A stretch of DNA of 64,000 bases from Nageia nagi (taxonomy: Eukaryota; Pinophyta): positions 79,856,001 to 79,920,000 of the forward strand of contig JBITNC010000001.1 in the NCBI GenBank assembly GCA_050084985.1. Reading direction: 5' to 3'. This document shows, in pieces, positions 31,531 through 45,279 of the stretch. The translations under genes were made by a program, and so were the position numbers. The first letter of the stretch is position 1, and each line of letters begins with the position of its first letter. The notes beneath the pieces were generated by a model. That model saw nothing but the letters and a program-made list of their open reading frames with translations, was not told where the DNA came from and searched no databases.

Positions 31531-31989
31531 TTAGAAGATGTATGAAGATATATGGGCAACACATACACAAATAAAGTAGGTTCATAGATACCTACATGCA
31601 ATGAAGAAGGAGGCTATGAAAAAAAGACTACAGATGGAGTAGTACAAGGTGAGGTATGGTGGAGGATCATCTAGTAGAGACCAACCTAGCTCTAGTAGTC
31701 ACATGAGCATATCTAGAAACACTTGGGGATATATAGTGTATATGGCTATGACACTTGCCTATGATGCAAGTATATGTATATGGACTCATTGATTAATGTA
31801 AAGACACACTTGTTTTTTTGGCTTTCTATATGTAAACATCTAAAAATTTATTTATGTTTTTGTATGTTGTATTGTTTAAGGCTATATTTATGTAATGGGT
31901 CCTATATATATTCTTCTATGTTTATCTATGTTTTATGTTTAAAATAAATGGATGTCTACCAAATGACATATGAAGATGACTCTTCATCA
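31531..31989. other. no gene recognised
   Basis: Purine-rich plus strand to about 31720, perhaps continuing the decayed sequence that the LTR element (25945-30224) and the CACTA element (30381-31527) entered, then AT-rich. I cannot name it. Confidence 0.35.
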
Positions 31990-34573
31990 TCTTCATCATG
32001 TGCAAAAGTGGGTTATAGTGAGGATAATTTCACAAAATGTTGCTGAAAATGTTCTTGTAATTCCTTCTTTGTTTCTACTACTTTCTTGTCATGTTGTGCA
32101 TTAGGTCTTGATAAAATCCCAATTTCTAATTATCTAGATGAACTGGTGTAGCATTATCTAAGACGTTCTTATGATTATCAAATGAAATTGCCCCTTGTTC
32201 TATAAAATTTTGCATAATATTTTTTAAAGCATTGATTTTTTTTGTAATATGTCATGTATTTTTTTTACAGTTGTAAAATTACTCAAATATATAATAATCA
32301 GGAACTCCATTTAGAAATTTATGTTTCTTAATTATTGAAAGCTCAAGAACTATTTTATCGACCAAAGATTTTAATAATGAATCATAACTTTTTGGAATTG
32401 GTTTAAACTCTCTTTTTAGTTGTCTCATATACTCTTCTTCACTGCTATAGTTTTCAACTCTCGCTACTATCTTTTCTTGCTTTTTGTTATGGTGTTCCTT
32501 TTTCTTTTATGAATTTGAGTTTGATTTTAGGTTAGCTTATTTTGATCCATATTTCCATGTACCCATATTTATCAAGATTTGTTCCCTTTTTATTATCATG
32601 TCAATCATCTCAGCTAATGGTCTCTCAATTAAGTTGAAAACATTTGCTTGGTATTCATCCTTTAAAGACTTCATTAACATATACTTAAGCTCTTTCTCAT
32701 CCAGTTTGATTACTGCTACAAATTTATTCCATGTACTTAGAAAACTTGAAACTATTTGATTCACTTGTTGTTATAATTTTTCTAAATTCATAAATATAAT
32801 TTTTTTCTTTTCATTATGTTTATATTGTTGGGTAAACTCTCTTTTTAATTATTGATAACTCTAAATACTACCTTCTTCCAAATTGTATAACTAATCCAAA
32901 GCATCACCTTTAGACTTTGATAGAAAATTTTTACAAGCATGTCATGATCATCTTCATATTATATGACATCTTCTTCAAATTTTTTTATATACATCCATAG
33001 ATCATGTTTTTAATCATACTTTGTAAACTTTATATTTCTTTTATTATCCCAAATTTTATTTCGATTCCTTACACATAATAGTTATTTTCCTATCCAAATA
33101 TTTTATAATTTTGGTTGTACAAGATGATATAAATTTTCTATTCTTGCAGCTATTCATTGAAATAATAAATTATCATGAGATGAATTATCTTGTCTTAGGG
33201 ATTATTATTGCAATTGTTGACTTTGGTATGATTGTTGATTTTGTTAAATGTTTTCTTGTTCTTAGTTGTTATCAATAATCTCCTCAATTCAAATTTATTC
33301 CTCATCACTTGGATATGTTATGCTATTTTCCAACCCTTCATCATAATCCATAATTCCTTCTAAATATCTTTTAATACATTCATTATATTCAATCATAAGT
33401 TATCTTTCTAATTCATCTAGCATAACTTTTCATTGATAAAGAGTAGCTTTTGATATGGCAATATTATGATTAATTTCTAAACTTGAACATCTTTAGTGAT
33501 CTTATCTCTTTTAATCTAATGTGGAAATCTCTCTAGTAATTATTGAACCATAGCATCTAACTCAATTTATTTTTCCTCTATATCATCAATAAACATAACA
33601 TAAAATGGATATTTCAGATTTTCTTGATCTAAATTATAATAAGTGCTATCTTCATGATCAGTTTAGGTGGGGTTTTCAACTTGAATTTGCTCTTAGTTGG
33701 TTGTTCATTGCATCCATATTCCTTATTAAGTAAGGGAGGTATTTCAAGTTCTATAGTTTCAATGTGTGATCTAACAACATGTTCATAATTATGTGCATGC
33801 TTAGGGGAAGACACAAGTTGTTGTGGTTGAAATAGGGGGAAATAATTCATTTAGAAGACGATTATTGATGACCTATTAGGAAAAATTATTAGTCCATTTA
33901 TCCTTTAACAAGATTACTAAGGTTAGTTTGGGGTTGTATGGGGTTTATGTGGGATGAATATGAAATGATAGGCTCAATAATCATAGAAAGAGGATTATTA
34001 ATGACCCTTGGAGGATCATCATTGGTCCATTTTGGATGAGATAAATTAGAAAAATTAGGATTATGAGGTGGTGATAAAGTTTGTGTGAGAATTTCCTAAT
34101 AAAAAATAATTGTTACATGTTCATAAAGTAAATGGTAATACTATGCAACAACATGATCTAGAAAAAGATGGGGAATGATATGTGGATGATGCATGAGTTC
34201 TTTAAAGAACTACATCTCATTATTTGAAATACAAATATTTTCAATCTAAAATTGTTACAAACCATGAATAAGTATTTATTTCTTAATATTAATTATTGAA
34301 GGTTTCTCAATAACTGTTATCTTTGCTAGATAATTACCTTCACCATTACTTTCATTTTCTCCATGATAGCTATCTCCACCATAGTGATCTGACCATAGTG
34401 ATCTGACCATAGTGATCTGACTGATTGCTACTTAAATTATTTATTCTTCAACTTCTCCTAGTAGGAAACATACCCTTACATTTATTTCTATTTCTCTTCT
34501 TAAGAGCTAAAGGGGTAATCAAAGAGGTGTCATCAATCGTAGAACATCCAATATTTACTAATGTGGTATCCAT
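31990..34573 (-). pseudogene. Ty3/gypsy-type gag remnant
   Basis: Minus strand from a possible ATG at 34571-34573 with a basic N-terminus (LALKKRNRNKCK). The clearest part is 32980-32537, a retrotransposon gag domain: ACKNFLS, LYNLEEGSI, KREFTQQYKHN, then VSSFLSTWNKFVAVIKLDEK, LKYMLMKSLKDEY and MIDMIIKREQ, matching the plant gypsy gag pattern SFQxLxxxFxQQYxxN...FLxxWR. Downstream, about 32220-32140 reads KNIMQNFIEQGAISFD, like the end of such gags. Many stops are present. No protease or RT follows below 31990, so it is only a fragment. Confidence 0.62.
34378..34419. repeat. 14-bp tandem repeat, three copies
   Basis: ACCATAGTGATCTG repeated three times without change, inside the gag remnant. 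Confidence 0.92.
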
Positions 34574-35425
34574 GTAGAACATAAGGTTATAAGTTGAAAC
34601 TCCTTAGAAAAAGTTCCCAGAATTTATAATTTAGGATAAAGTGTGTAATATATTGGGTTCACACTTTGTACGATGGGGAAAATGTAAATAACATTAATAA
34701 GTAAGCCCAATTTATACTTAAACCAAAATGTCCAAAGATAAATGATAGAGGAAATAAATGATATTCAATGAATAATAAATCAATGGCTATCAAGGTAGGA
34801 AATTAAATACTTACTTGCATTAGTTACATGTTATGAATGAAAGGAAGTAAGAAATAAATAAGTAATTATAATATGGAGATACCATAGAAATTATAGCTCA
34901 TTGATCCATCAAAAAAGGACCATCGTTGATCCTTAACAAGCTATTATTGATCCTCCATAGTGTTAGTTGATCCCCTACGAGCCATCATCGATCCTCTTTT
35001 GGAGGAGTTATGCATTTAGATTGAGGTCGATGCTTTGTTCACCTTGTTGAATATAAAAAATATGCACAACAATATAATAATAGATTACATAGCATAAATA
35101 AAGTGTCCAAATTTCAATCTTGATAAGGTAGTGTTGAAGAACACCTAAGTAGGGATATCCCAATACCAATCTCAAAATAAGTTACCAAATCTATCTTGAT
35201 AATGTAATTATATGTATAGAGTATTTATATGTAAATCCATGATATATACCACTCCTTGGTTCAGGGACCACACCTTATGCCAAGCATCACCTACAAAACA
35301 TAATATAGTATACTAGTATATTGATATCAACGAAACAACACCAAGTAACTTGATAATTCCTGTTCATTTATTTTAAGTCATTATATAAATTATGTAAATT
35401 TAATTTATGTAACTACAAGAGGAAT
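34574..35425. other. no gene recognised
   Basis: AT-rich. 34900-35010 contains four loosely similar units around GATCC with ATCATTGATCCT-type sequence, echoing the GGATCATCATTGGTCC stretch near 34010. Confidence 0.4.
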
Positions 35426-36300
35426 TAAGGGATTTAGAATAAAGGGGGAAAATCTCTACTTTCCATAAGGGAACCATAAATCTAGCTCCATGTATAATAT
35501 AATTAATAAGGATTTTGATCAAACCTTGATGAATAGGAATGCTACCCCTATTCATCCTAATGTGTATATATATATATATAGAAAATGAAAAATGATGTAA
35601 GGGATATTTACCTCAAACCTACCTTTAAATTGAGAGAGCATAATTAAGTAGTAGTTAAACAAATTCATACACCTTCCTTCTAGGGTGATTAGTTTGATAA
35701 TTACCATGGCTACTTCATCCCAAGGCTAGGAAAACATATTAATTTTTAACCAAATTTTCTTTTAGTTAGCATTATTTATTAGGGGTTTAGGAAATTATCC
35801 ACAAATATTTTTATTTCTTGCATTTTGCTTGAATGATTGAGTCAAATATTCCTCATTCCAATAACAACTATGAATAGCTTAGTATTAATGACAAAGTGGG
35901 TACCATCTACGATCATCCTTCCTTCATCCCAAGAATTAGTAACATGTATGGACCAAATTTCATTGAAGCCTTGAAACATATAAATAAATCCTTTGATACC
36001 TCCTTAACATTAAATTTACCAAAAAATATCATCTTCCTTAAATATTTCTCCATTTTCTATTTCCAATCATTTTTGGCCCATCATTTTGCATCTAAATTTG
36101 TTGAAACCACTATAAAAGGTAAGTTTTTGAACTTCTTGTAGTATATATATACATTCACCACCCTAATTGGTCAATATTATTCATCCATCTATGCATACTA
36201 TCAATGGTTATGATTTGTTCAATTGATGTGATGGCTATGGTGACATCTTGAAGGTGCTTTTTACAAGTGCCCCTAGGAAAAACTATAATTTTGAATTAAA
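35426..36300 (-). other. conserved LINE tail after zf-RVT, unrecognised
   Basis: About 0.85 kb downstream of the LINE C-terminus on the minus strand, shared with 45280-46280 next to the second copy, so it belongs to the element or has moved with it. It contains a conserved piece reading HVTNSWDEGRMIVDGTHFVIN (35980-35900) that is also readable in the other copy as TNSWDEGMMIIDGTHF. I do not recognise this. Confidence 0.5.
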
Positions 36301-36329
36301 ATAATGTCAATCTCTTCTTACACCATTTT

Positions 36330-39300
36330 CCTTACTAAAATTAATTTTAGCAAGGGTTTTGTAATATCCAAATCATAATTTCCATAAATCATTTGAAAGA
36401 TTTTAGATTTGATGGATATGTACTTGTATCTTTAAATATTCTTTGGTTCCTCTCCTTCCAAATTGCCCAGAAGGTGTGGGGAAGAATGAAATTCTAGCAA
36501 AGATTACTTGATCCTTTATCAAAAGAGGGAAACTATCTAACTACTATCTATAAGATAAAATCTCCTAGCTCCCATACTTTATTCTCTAATATACATTATT
36601 AGATATTCCTAGCAAAGGGATAGGTAATGCAGATATGATCAATTTTCTTTTCATTCTCCTCATAAAGAGAAAATCAATTCATTCTTTTTTCTGAAGGTTA
36701 TCCATTGTAAGGATATGATTTTTAAAGGCCAACCATATAAAGTAACACACTATTAGAGTTACTCCTTTGATCTAAATCTTCTTATCAAGGTAATCTACTA
36801 AGGTTGGGGTGTTCAAAGAGTTGTACCTACATTTAACTATGAAATTTTCATCCTTACATAATTTCCAAGTTGGGAAGTCCTCGATCTCTTCATCCTCACT
36901 AATTAGAATGAAGCATAACTTATCATATAATTTTGAGAAATAATCCCAATAAAGCTTGATCCCTATCTAGTAATCTCCTTCATGCCTTATTCTTTAAATG
37001 AAGGCTGATTACTAGTCCATTCATCATCCTAGAAATGGATTTGTCTTCCATTTCCTAGGTTTCAAGAGATATTATACCATAAAATAGACTTGACATTTAC
37101 CAGTCCATTCCAAAATGAGTATTCTTTGGGGGGATGTAATGCTTTAAGGAAATTTATTTTAGGTTCTAAGTATTTTTCCAAATTTTTTTTGATCTAATTT
37201 CTATCCTTATTATAACTCAATCTCCATGCTAATTTTCATTTCAAATCCATGTTAAATTTTCTGATGCTTCTTAATACAAGACCATCCTCCTTTTTCTTCT
37301 TGTAATATTTTTCCTAACTTACTAGTACTAATATTTTATTTTCTTCCATTCCTATCCAAAGGAATTTATTGCAAACCTAATAAATGTTATTACATAAGCC
37401 TACAAGAAGATCAAATATTGATCCACTATAGACATGAAAGCTTTAGAAAATACTTTTAACTAAGGGACATTTTTAATCTAATTAGCTCAAAATTTCCCCT
37501 TTCCAACAAATAAGTTTCTTTTGGAATCTTTATAACATGCACAACTAGAGCAATTCTTTGGATGGGTAAAATAATATTGGTATTCCAAGATAAATGCTAG
37601 GGAAAGATTTAATTTGGCATTGAAATATATCTACAATTTTCCTATATCTAGCCATAGGGGTAAAAGTGAAGAAGAGTTTTCTCTTATCAAAGTTATTTTT
37701 TGCTGGGAGGCTCCTTTGTAATCTTTTAAATTCCTAAAAAAATCCTTACATCAACAACAAATGCTTTTCCCATTAGAATAATATCATCCACAAACTAACT
37801 ATGGGTGATTATAGCAAGGAATGAAGTAAAAGCAATTCCTTTGATCCCAATTATGTAATTCTAGGCCTTAATTTATCTCCCCATGGTTTCAACCATGATG
37901 ATAAAAAGATAAAGGAAAATTAAATCTCTTTATTTGATTCCTCTTTGGGAATAAAGAAAGCTAAGGAGTTCCCCATTAATAAACACTAAAAAAAAGACCA
38001 TAGAAATACATTGGTAGATCCTTGACCTACATGTCTCATAAAAACTAAATTTCTAATAGAATTTATCAAAGAAAGCCCAATTTACTTGATCATAAGATTT
38101 TTGCATGTCCAATTTTAGGAAAAAGGCATCCTCTTCATGATCCTATATCGAGTGAATGTTCTCATGTAATTCAATAATTCCATCCATAATTTTTCTACCT
38201 TGAATAAAGTCTCCTTATTCAATTGAAATAATGCATAAAAAAATAAATTTGAGTTTGTTAGCCCTAGTTTTAGTTATGATCTTATAGATCATGTTACATA
38301 AACTAATAGGGTAAAAATTATTAGTCTTTAGAATAAAATATTTTGAGAATTAAAGCAAGAAAGGTGGCATTCCATGCTTTGATAATTTAGCCAAATGATT
38401 AGAATTCCTAAACAACCCAAAAGACATCTTTGCACATAATATGCCAAAATGTTTAGAAGAATTTAATAGGAAAAATTCCAAGATTAGATAATTTTTTATG
38501 AACCATTTAGAAGACCATAGCCTCAATTTATTGAATTGATAAAGGGTTGATCATAATGTAATTTGTTTCATGAGTGATTAAACATGGGTCATATTTAAGG
38601 ACTTCCTCCATAATTCTATCATCCATCTCTTTCTCTAATGATAATAACTTTTGAAAAAAAATAACTCTAATTACATGGTTTCCATAATATCTTGTATTAA
38701 GTTCTTATGTGCATTTTTGATTTATTGTTAGCTTCCCTATGCTTGAATGTGGCAAGTTTGAAAAAGTATGTATTACAATCACCTTCTTGCAACTAAGTCA
38801 TATTAGATTTATGTCTACAATGCATTTTTTTATTAATAAGAATGGAATGGATCTTACTACACAAGGTTTCTCTTTCTTATTTTGCTAATTTAGGAATTCT
38901 ACCTTAGAAATTATTGCATGATTAATTTCATTAATTTTCTATGTAATATGGGTTTTTCCTTCCTAGATGTGGCAAACACTTTTTTATTCCAAGTTTTCAA
39001 TTTCATTTTAAATTATTATAGTTTTTTGGAGATTTCAAACATATTGGATCCATGAACAATTACATTCCATCATTCACGAATACTCAATTCAATATTAGGG
39101 TGATCCAACCACATATTTTCAAATAAAAAAGGGTTTCTTCTTCTTATGTAGTCTTCAATTTTGAGCATCAAAGGGTTATGATCTAAGTCTATTCCAGAAT
39201 GAGATTTAAGATTGTAATTCAAAACAAATTGAGCACAAAATCTTGGAACCAAAATTATATCCAATCTACTCATGACAAGATATTTTACTTCACAAAAGTT

Positions 39301-39550
39301 GGTCCATGTATATTTACTACCGTGTAATTTCAAATCAATGAGACCTACCTTACCAAAATTTGAAGGTCATTGGCTTCAATTTGGGCTATGTTTAGCCTAC
39401 CTTCCAATTTTCTATAGATCCAATATGAGTATTAAAATATACAATAAGGATATAATTTGCTTTAATATTATCACTAATTAAACATTCAATCTAAACCCAC
39501 ATGGCCCTTTGACCCATTTGAGTGATGGGAGAATAATTATTTAAAACATG
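36330..39550 (-). pseudogene. LINE ORF2 remnant: endonuclease, reverse transcriptase, zf-RVT
   Basis: 39333-39070 encodes an endonuclease end typical of plant LINEs: LHGSKYTWTNF, MSRLDIILVPRF, SGIDLDHNPLML, PFLFENMWLDHPNIE. The reverse transcriptase shows FFLKLDMQKSYDQVNW (about 38130), RGIK-like sequence and the catalytic FVDD at 37783-37794, then ILMGKAF. The C-terminal part around 36720-36400 corresponds to the zf-RVT segment that is better preserved in the second copy (46284-46625). The enzyme would nick target DNA and prime reverse transcription on it. Stops and frameshifts occur throughout. Confidence 0.78.
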
Positions 39551-40999
39551 GAAATTATTTCTAATTTCAATTTCAACTAGATTCATGCATACATACATAC
39601 ATAGATATATATATATATACAAAATAAAAAAACCCAAATCAACTTTGTATTTTTACAAATTCAAAAAAGTCATTATTCCCCTAGATCCTCATAAGACATT
39701 ATAAATTCTAACTAAGAATCATTTTAGATTCATCATTTGGTAACTTGTATTTTTTTTAATTAATTTTTTTATTAATAAGTGAATTTTGTATTAATAAGAA
39801 AATATGAAGTTTATAAGGATCTTCATGAACCTTTACAAAACAACTATCTAAAAAAAGACAGTATTCAGAGTGCTACATTCTCCTTACTACTACTACTACT
39901 CCTATAGACCTTCACTTAGTTTATGTGTACATGTGCAAAAACATTAAGATGTACAAAAGTCCATCGAGTTGACCCTATCATTTATCATTTTTAGAACTAC
40001 TACCCCTTCTTAAGGTTTGGGTTCTTTCCCACATCCTCGCACTTCTCACTTTTTTCCTCTCTTTTGCATCTTGCCTCTTTTAACATCTCCTTGTGTAGTT
40101 GTGGACTCATTGCTCTCTTAAAACCTACTAAGGGTTCTTTTTCTATTATTTTCGATGTGGCCAACTTTGATTCTTTACTTGGTTTAACTTATGATCAATC
40201 TACAATTTGGCCTATGCTATTCTAAGTTTGCTTGTCTTTCTAGGGTGCTACTAGATATGGGATTCTACTCTTGAAAGCCTTGGTTATCTTTCTAATCTTG
40301 AAATGGCTAGGGGGAATTTGCTCTTCCAAGTTTACCACTTGGAAACCTAGGAATTCTATTGCAATCTTATATGAGGTCTCTTTATCCTATATGAATTTCC
40401 CTATTCTTGGATCAGATAAGCCTCTCAATCTTCAAGACCTTCTTATGGTTTTGATTAGGTGGGCTTATTGGTCCACTTATTGACTACTAGTTTGACTTTG
40501 CTTTTTTGGTCCTATCAGCTTAGACCCTTCGTCTATTAGACTGCTGCATTCTCATTTCATTCCTCTCTTTACTCCTCATCAACAAAGAGAATCTAGTTTC
40601 CTTAGATGCATAAATAAGTATAATTTTATGTATGGCATCCATAAGGTTCTCCTAGGAGTCACTAGTCATCAAGCTAGGAGTTATCTCACCCATATTTGGG
40701 GGTTCCATATGTTCTTTATCTTTTGAGAAAGTTGTTTATTCTTCTTGAGGGCTAACATTCTCTTCATCTTCTGGTCTTGCTTTTGTACGATCTCCTTCTC
40801 CTACTAGCCCCTCCTCACTCAAAAAGTCCTCCAGAATGAGTTTTCTCTTAACTCTGTTGCTTCTTCTTAGTTCTTCTTATTCAGGTGGACATGAAATTGG
40901 GCTAAGTTTCCTTCTTTTCATATCCTTCACTATGATTTTCACTTGACTCCTTATGCTTACATAGAAATTTCTTTCTTTCAAGGTCTGTAATCTCCTTTC

Positions 41000-42600
41000 C
41001 TTTATTATTCTTAGCCTAACTTCTCCCTCCTTTCATCCCCTATTTGGCTCCAATTATCATGAGGGTATCGACTGCTTCAACCTGCTCTAGTGATTCACTT
41101 TGTGAAGATTCTTCACTAATTGAATCACTAGAGGAGGTCTCCTTTTCAATTATTTTCTTTCTTGTATTTTCCATATTCTTACTCTTCCTCCTACTTCTCA
41201 TTTGGTGACTTGTATTTTCTCCATTTCAATATTTATTTCATGTAGCATCAACACATCAGGATTCTACTTCCTATAGCCATTATGTAGAAGCTTACATGTA
41301 GAGAGGGATTAAACCACCTGATATTACAAGAGATGAGGATAATTTATTACCACCCTTTAGGGTTTCTCTACCCTCATAAAGGTCTAAAGTTGACCATATT
41401 CCATCAATAATATTCTTCATAGTTTCTTTCTCTCTTAATTCACCTCTACTCAGTATTGTAGGATGTTTTCTTCCAATTTCTACTCTTTTGGAGGCATTTC
41501 AAAGGATCTAAGGTTCCTTTTTTTTCAAATTGAGTTTTTTTTTTCCTGAATCTAAAGAAATATCTTGATGGTTACTAGTAACCCTTTCAATGAAAGAGAT
41601 TAATTCCTCTTCTATAGTCCACTCGCCTGGTTGTGATTGATTGACATGTTCTTCAACTACCATATTTAATTCTTCAAGTTTTTCCTGCTTTGCAATGGTC
41701 TCAGTTACCATGTAAATAATCCTAAGGTTTTATTTTTTGTAAATTTGATTTACTATTTATTTTTATCTCATGAGTAATTTCACCTTCCTCCAATTTATCT
41801 AGACTAATTCTCATGGATTGTTTCAACCTGTATTATTTGTGAAGAATATTATCTATGGTTACTTTGGCTAGGAATGATTTTTAATTATGGCCAGCTTGAC
41901 CACATGTTGAGGAAATACAATAATTATATTCATACCTCAATTCTTGTTCCCAATTTACTAATTTAGATCCTAGAGTAATTATTTTAGAATGTTTTACTTT
42001 GAATTCCAACATGACATAGAATTTGGCTGCTACCATTCTAGTGGGAGATTTAGTTACCTCATTTACTATAACATATTTACCAAATGAATTTACAACTCCT
42101 TCAAATACTTTCTAATGCTAGAGATCGAAAGGGATATGCATAAGAGTAACCTAAATAGAGGCTAATATGATTTAGTATTTTTCTAGAATTAAATCCCAGT
42201 TTTCATTTGTCTAAGAACAATCCTCACTTTTTGAAGAACATGAGAGTACTTAATATAAAGTTTTGATCTTCCTCTCATCCAAAAATGAACAACATATAAT
42301 CATTAGGAAGTATGATGATTTAAAAACTTCCTTTGATTTTCCATCTTAGTTTTGTCCATTGCCAAATTAGATCAATATTCAAACTAGATCTAATAAGCTT
42401 TCTAATTAGGGTCAGGAAACATCTTTCTACAATTCACTCTATAATGTACCAATGAATTTCCAAACCTTAATAAAACATAAAATATAACTAATATATCCAA
42501 ATTAGGACCTAAATCATTGCTAGTCTCTTTCAAAAAGGGGGTTTTCCATGATCATTGATGGTTCACCATTAGCTAGTTAATCATTTGGTCACCATAGGAG
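41000..42600 (-). pseudogene. LINE ORF1 remnant (DUF4283 and zinc knuckle)
   Basis: Minus strand near 42130-41890 reads HWKVFEGVVNSFGKYVIVNE, SPTRMVAAKFYVMLEF and then YCISSTCGQAGHN, the DUF4283 plus CCHC-knuckle arrangement of plant L1 ORF1 proteins, which bind nucleic acid. 41711-41508 is a Glu/Lys-rich open stretch (QPGEWTIEEELISFIERV) probably from the C-terminal part. Upstream, about 42240-42140 has a matching DUF4283 beginning. Multiple stops are present. The start is not defined. Confidence 0.68.
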
Positions 42601-45279
42601 AGAGAGAGAGTGAAATAAGGGAAAGAAGGTGGTTAAGAAGTGAAGGTTAATGGTTTTTATTTATTAAAAACATGTTAACCTTTCAAAATTATGCCCTTTT
42701 TTTAAATATTGTGTGACTATATTCTTTTTTGTTACCATTAATGATATCTCCCCTAATGTATAATGTTTATGATTGCTTGGATAAAGAAGTTGGAAGGACC
42801 ATGTTAGATTTATATTTTTAGGATTTAAGTTCATGTATTTAGTGAAAAAAGAGTGAAATTGGGTTAGTTTTAAATGAAATTTGAATTTCAAAAAAAATTA
42901 TTGGTGTAATATTTAGTAGTTGTATGCTAAATGGAATGCAATCATTGATGAAATATTTAGTAGCTGTAAAATTGGGTTACATGAAATTATTACAATAATA
43001 CAAATGAAAAATATTATTATTTTTATTTATAAAATTAGAAAAGTACAAAATTTTGGAGTTTTGAAAGGTCCTTTAGTAACTTTATACATCATAAGCACTT
43101 GGATTTAAAAAAATGTAATACATAAGACTCTTAATAAAAAACTAAACATCAAATATCAATTTTTTTTAAAAATTTCTATTGAGTATGATGATTCCTATTA
43201 CATTATTCTCCTTGAAATGATATCTTACAATGACATGATTGTGTAGCCTCATCATCTACAACACTGAATATATAATAAAGTTATAAGTGTAAATATTAAC
43301 ATACAAACAATTATATGATAAATATGAATACAAAATTATTACATATCATAACTTACCATCTCAAACTTGTGGAGGAAATAAATTTGAATGGAAAAGTGTA
43401 TGACCACATTATTTCAAGATAAGAATGTGATAAAATTCATATTCCCTCACATCAACAATAAATATTTCTCATGATCCTCTCTTCTTTCTCTTATACTGTA
43501 GAGGAATTCAACTCTATTTCCTTCTCAAAGATAAGGTATGATAAAATGCAAATTTATAGCTAGTTGAGTTTCATGATGTTGTTCATAATATATAAGATAT
43601 TCCTAGAGTTTGAGATGGATTTTCAATAAAAAACTCAATATATTCATTGAATTTATATTTTCAAGCTGGACAAAGAATAATATGATTATTTCCTACTTAA
43701 TAGTTTTGATCAAGCCTAATGACCTCAAAGACATGTTCAATAGGAGACAACTCATTAAAATCAAGCTCCATAACCTTATAGACATATTCAATAAGAGATA
43801 ACTCATTCAAATCAAATCCAAATTGAGATAACTATTCAAATTAAAATTTTCTTCCTTACCCTTGTTGAGGATATTTTAGATACAAACTCACTTAGCAATT
43901 TTCTATTAGATGTAGCAAACACCATAGAATCTCTATAATTTCCTACTTAGAGGAGACCCCTCCAATGAATTTTACTTCACCTCGTACTAGCTCTTCTACC
44001 CCTATATAAGTTTCCTCCCACCAACCTACTCCACCTCTAGTCACCCCACTACCTTCTCCCATAGTGACACCCACTTCCTCTCCCTCTCCTTTCATTATTC
44101 TACCTCCTTCACCACCCTCTCCATTACCCCTTATCACCTTTACAACCCTACCTTTTTCATAGATCTCCCTGTCCTTATGCTTTTTCTTAATGCTCTTTCT
44201 TTAGCCCCTACATGATTTGTTATAAAAAAAGGGTTGTTATCTATCTCCAAAGCTCTAGCTCCAAGAAAATGAAGCAGAAGGAAAAAAAAAGAAAAATAAG
44301 ATGATCCAATTAGAAAAAGATACACCATCCAAGCATAAATCACAAATTGGTAATAAAGAAATCAAAATTAGAATACTAAAAGCTATCATGAGAGGCAAAG
44401 CCCTCAAAGACTACCTTATTTCCAATTTTAGAGCTTACAATAATGTTGATCGAATTTTCTTATTCACTATAGTGTAATTATAATTTTTATATCGATAGTA
44501 TCTATTTTTTTCTTACTATATACTTGAAATCTATTCTAAATATATAATGATAGATCCACATAGTTTTGTAAAATAAATACAATATAAATAAATATTTTAA
44601 AATCCCATAAAAATATCTTTTTACCCTTTCTCTATATAATTTATATATTTATCCATTATTTAATGTTAAAATAGACAAATGTTATAAAACCTTAAGCATA
44701 GTAGTACCAACCAAATCATGTTTTTGAAATTCCACTATTCATGCTTAAAAAGTTCACAATGGATATAATAAATACTCAAGAAGAACAACTTACAGAACCA
44801 TCACTTCTTAATAATATTTAATTATGGATTTTGAGGAAGTGGCATAATATATAAAACTAATGTATCTATCGATGAAGGTAACCCTTTCTTCCATAGAATA
44901 CATTCTCTCCTAGTAGTCATGCCTTAATTAAGAGAAGGTGAATGGCCTATAACATCATGGATAGTCATCATGGATGGCCTGTAATGAAATACGATAATGA
45001 TGGTCATTAGAACTAGAATATACCCATATACAACTATAAGATTTACTACAAAATTAGATTTCACCCATGTCAGAAGAAGATATATAACTTGGGGGTGCAA
45101 AAATAGAAATGAGAGAGTCAAAAGAGGAGGATAGAAAAATGATGAGAGATGAGGGAGGGCCTGCATGGACGACACAAGGAATGGGGGGATAAGATATGGA
45201 TGGAGGTGGAGTGGGGTGATATGGGGAGGTATGGGGGAAGGAGAAGAGGGAGGGGAAGGGGAAGAATTAGAGGAGTATT
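42601..45279. other. no gene recognised between the two LINE copies
   Basis: Holds a short (GA)n run at about 42600-42612, AT-rich sequence to 43930, a pyrimidine-rich stretch at 43940-44160 (plus strand rich in Pro, Ser, Thr codons, followed by Lys-rich codons to about 44450), and a purine-rich stretch at 45120-45280. The Pro/Ser/Thr-then-Lys pattern may be a gag or ORF1 remnant, but I cannot assign it. Confidence 0.4.

Larger units (their letters stand above)
35426..42600 (-). mobile_element. L1-like LINE (non-LTR retrotransposon), long copy
   Basis: Minus strand with the order of a plant L1 element: an ORF1 remnant with DUF4283-like domain and CCHC knuckle (about 42600-41000), endonuclease (about 39550-39070), reverse transcriptase (about 38300-37600), and zf-RVT type C-terminus (about 36720-36330). 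A further 0.85 kb of tail reaches about 35426. All parts are broken by stops. 35426-38520 matches 45280-48440, a second truncated copy. I did not find a poly(A) tail or target duplication, so the ends are approximate. Confidence 0.78.

Noticed and set aside
43943-44343. Pro/Ser/Thr-rich plus-strand frame as a cell-wall-type protein
   Set aside because: Interrupted by stops, no signal peptide, and the pyrimidine-rich composition alone explains the codons.
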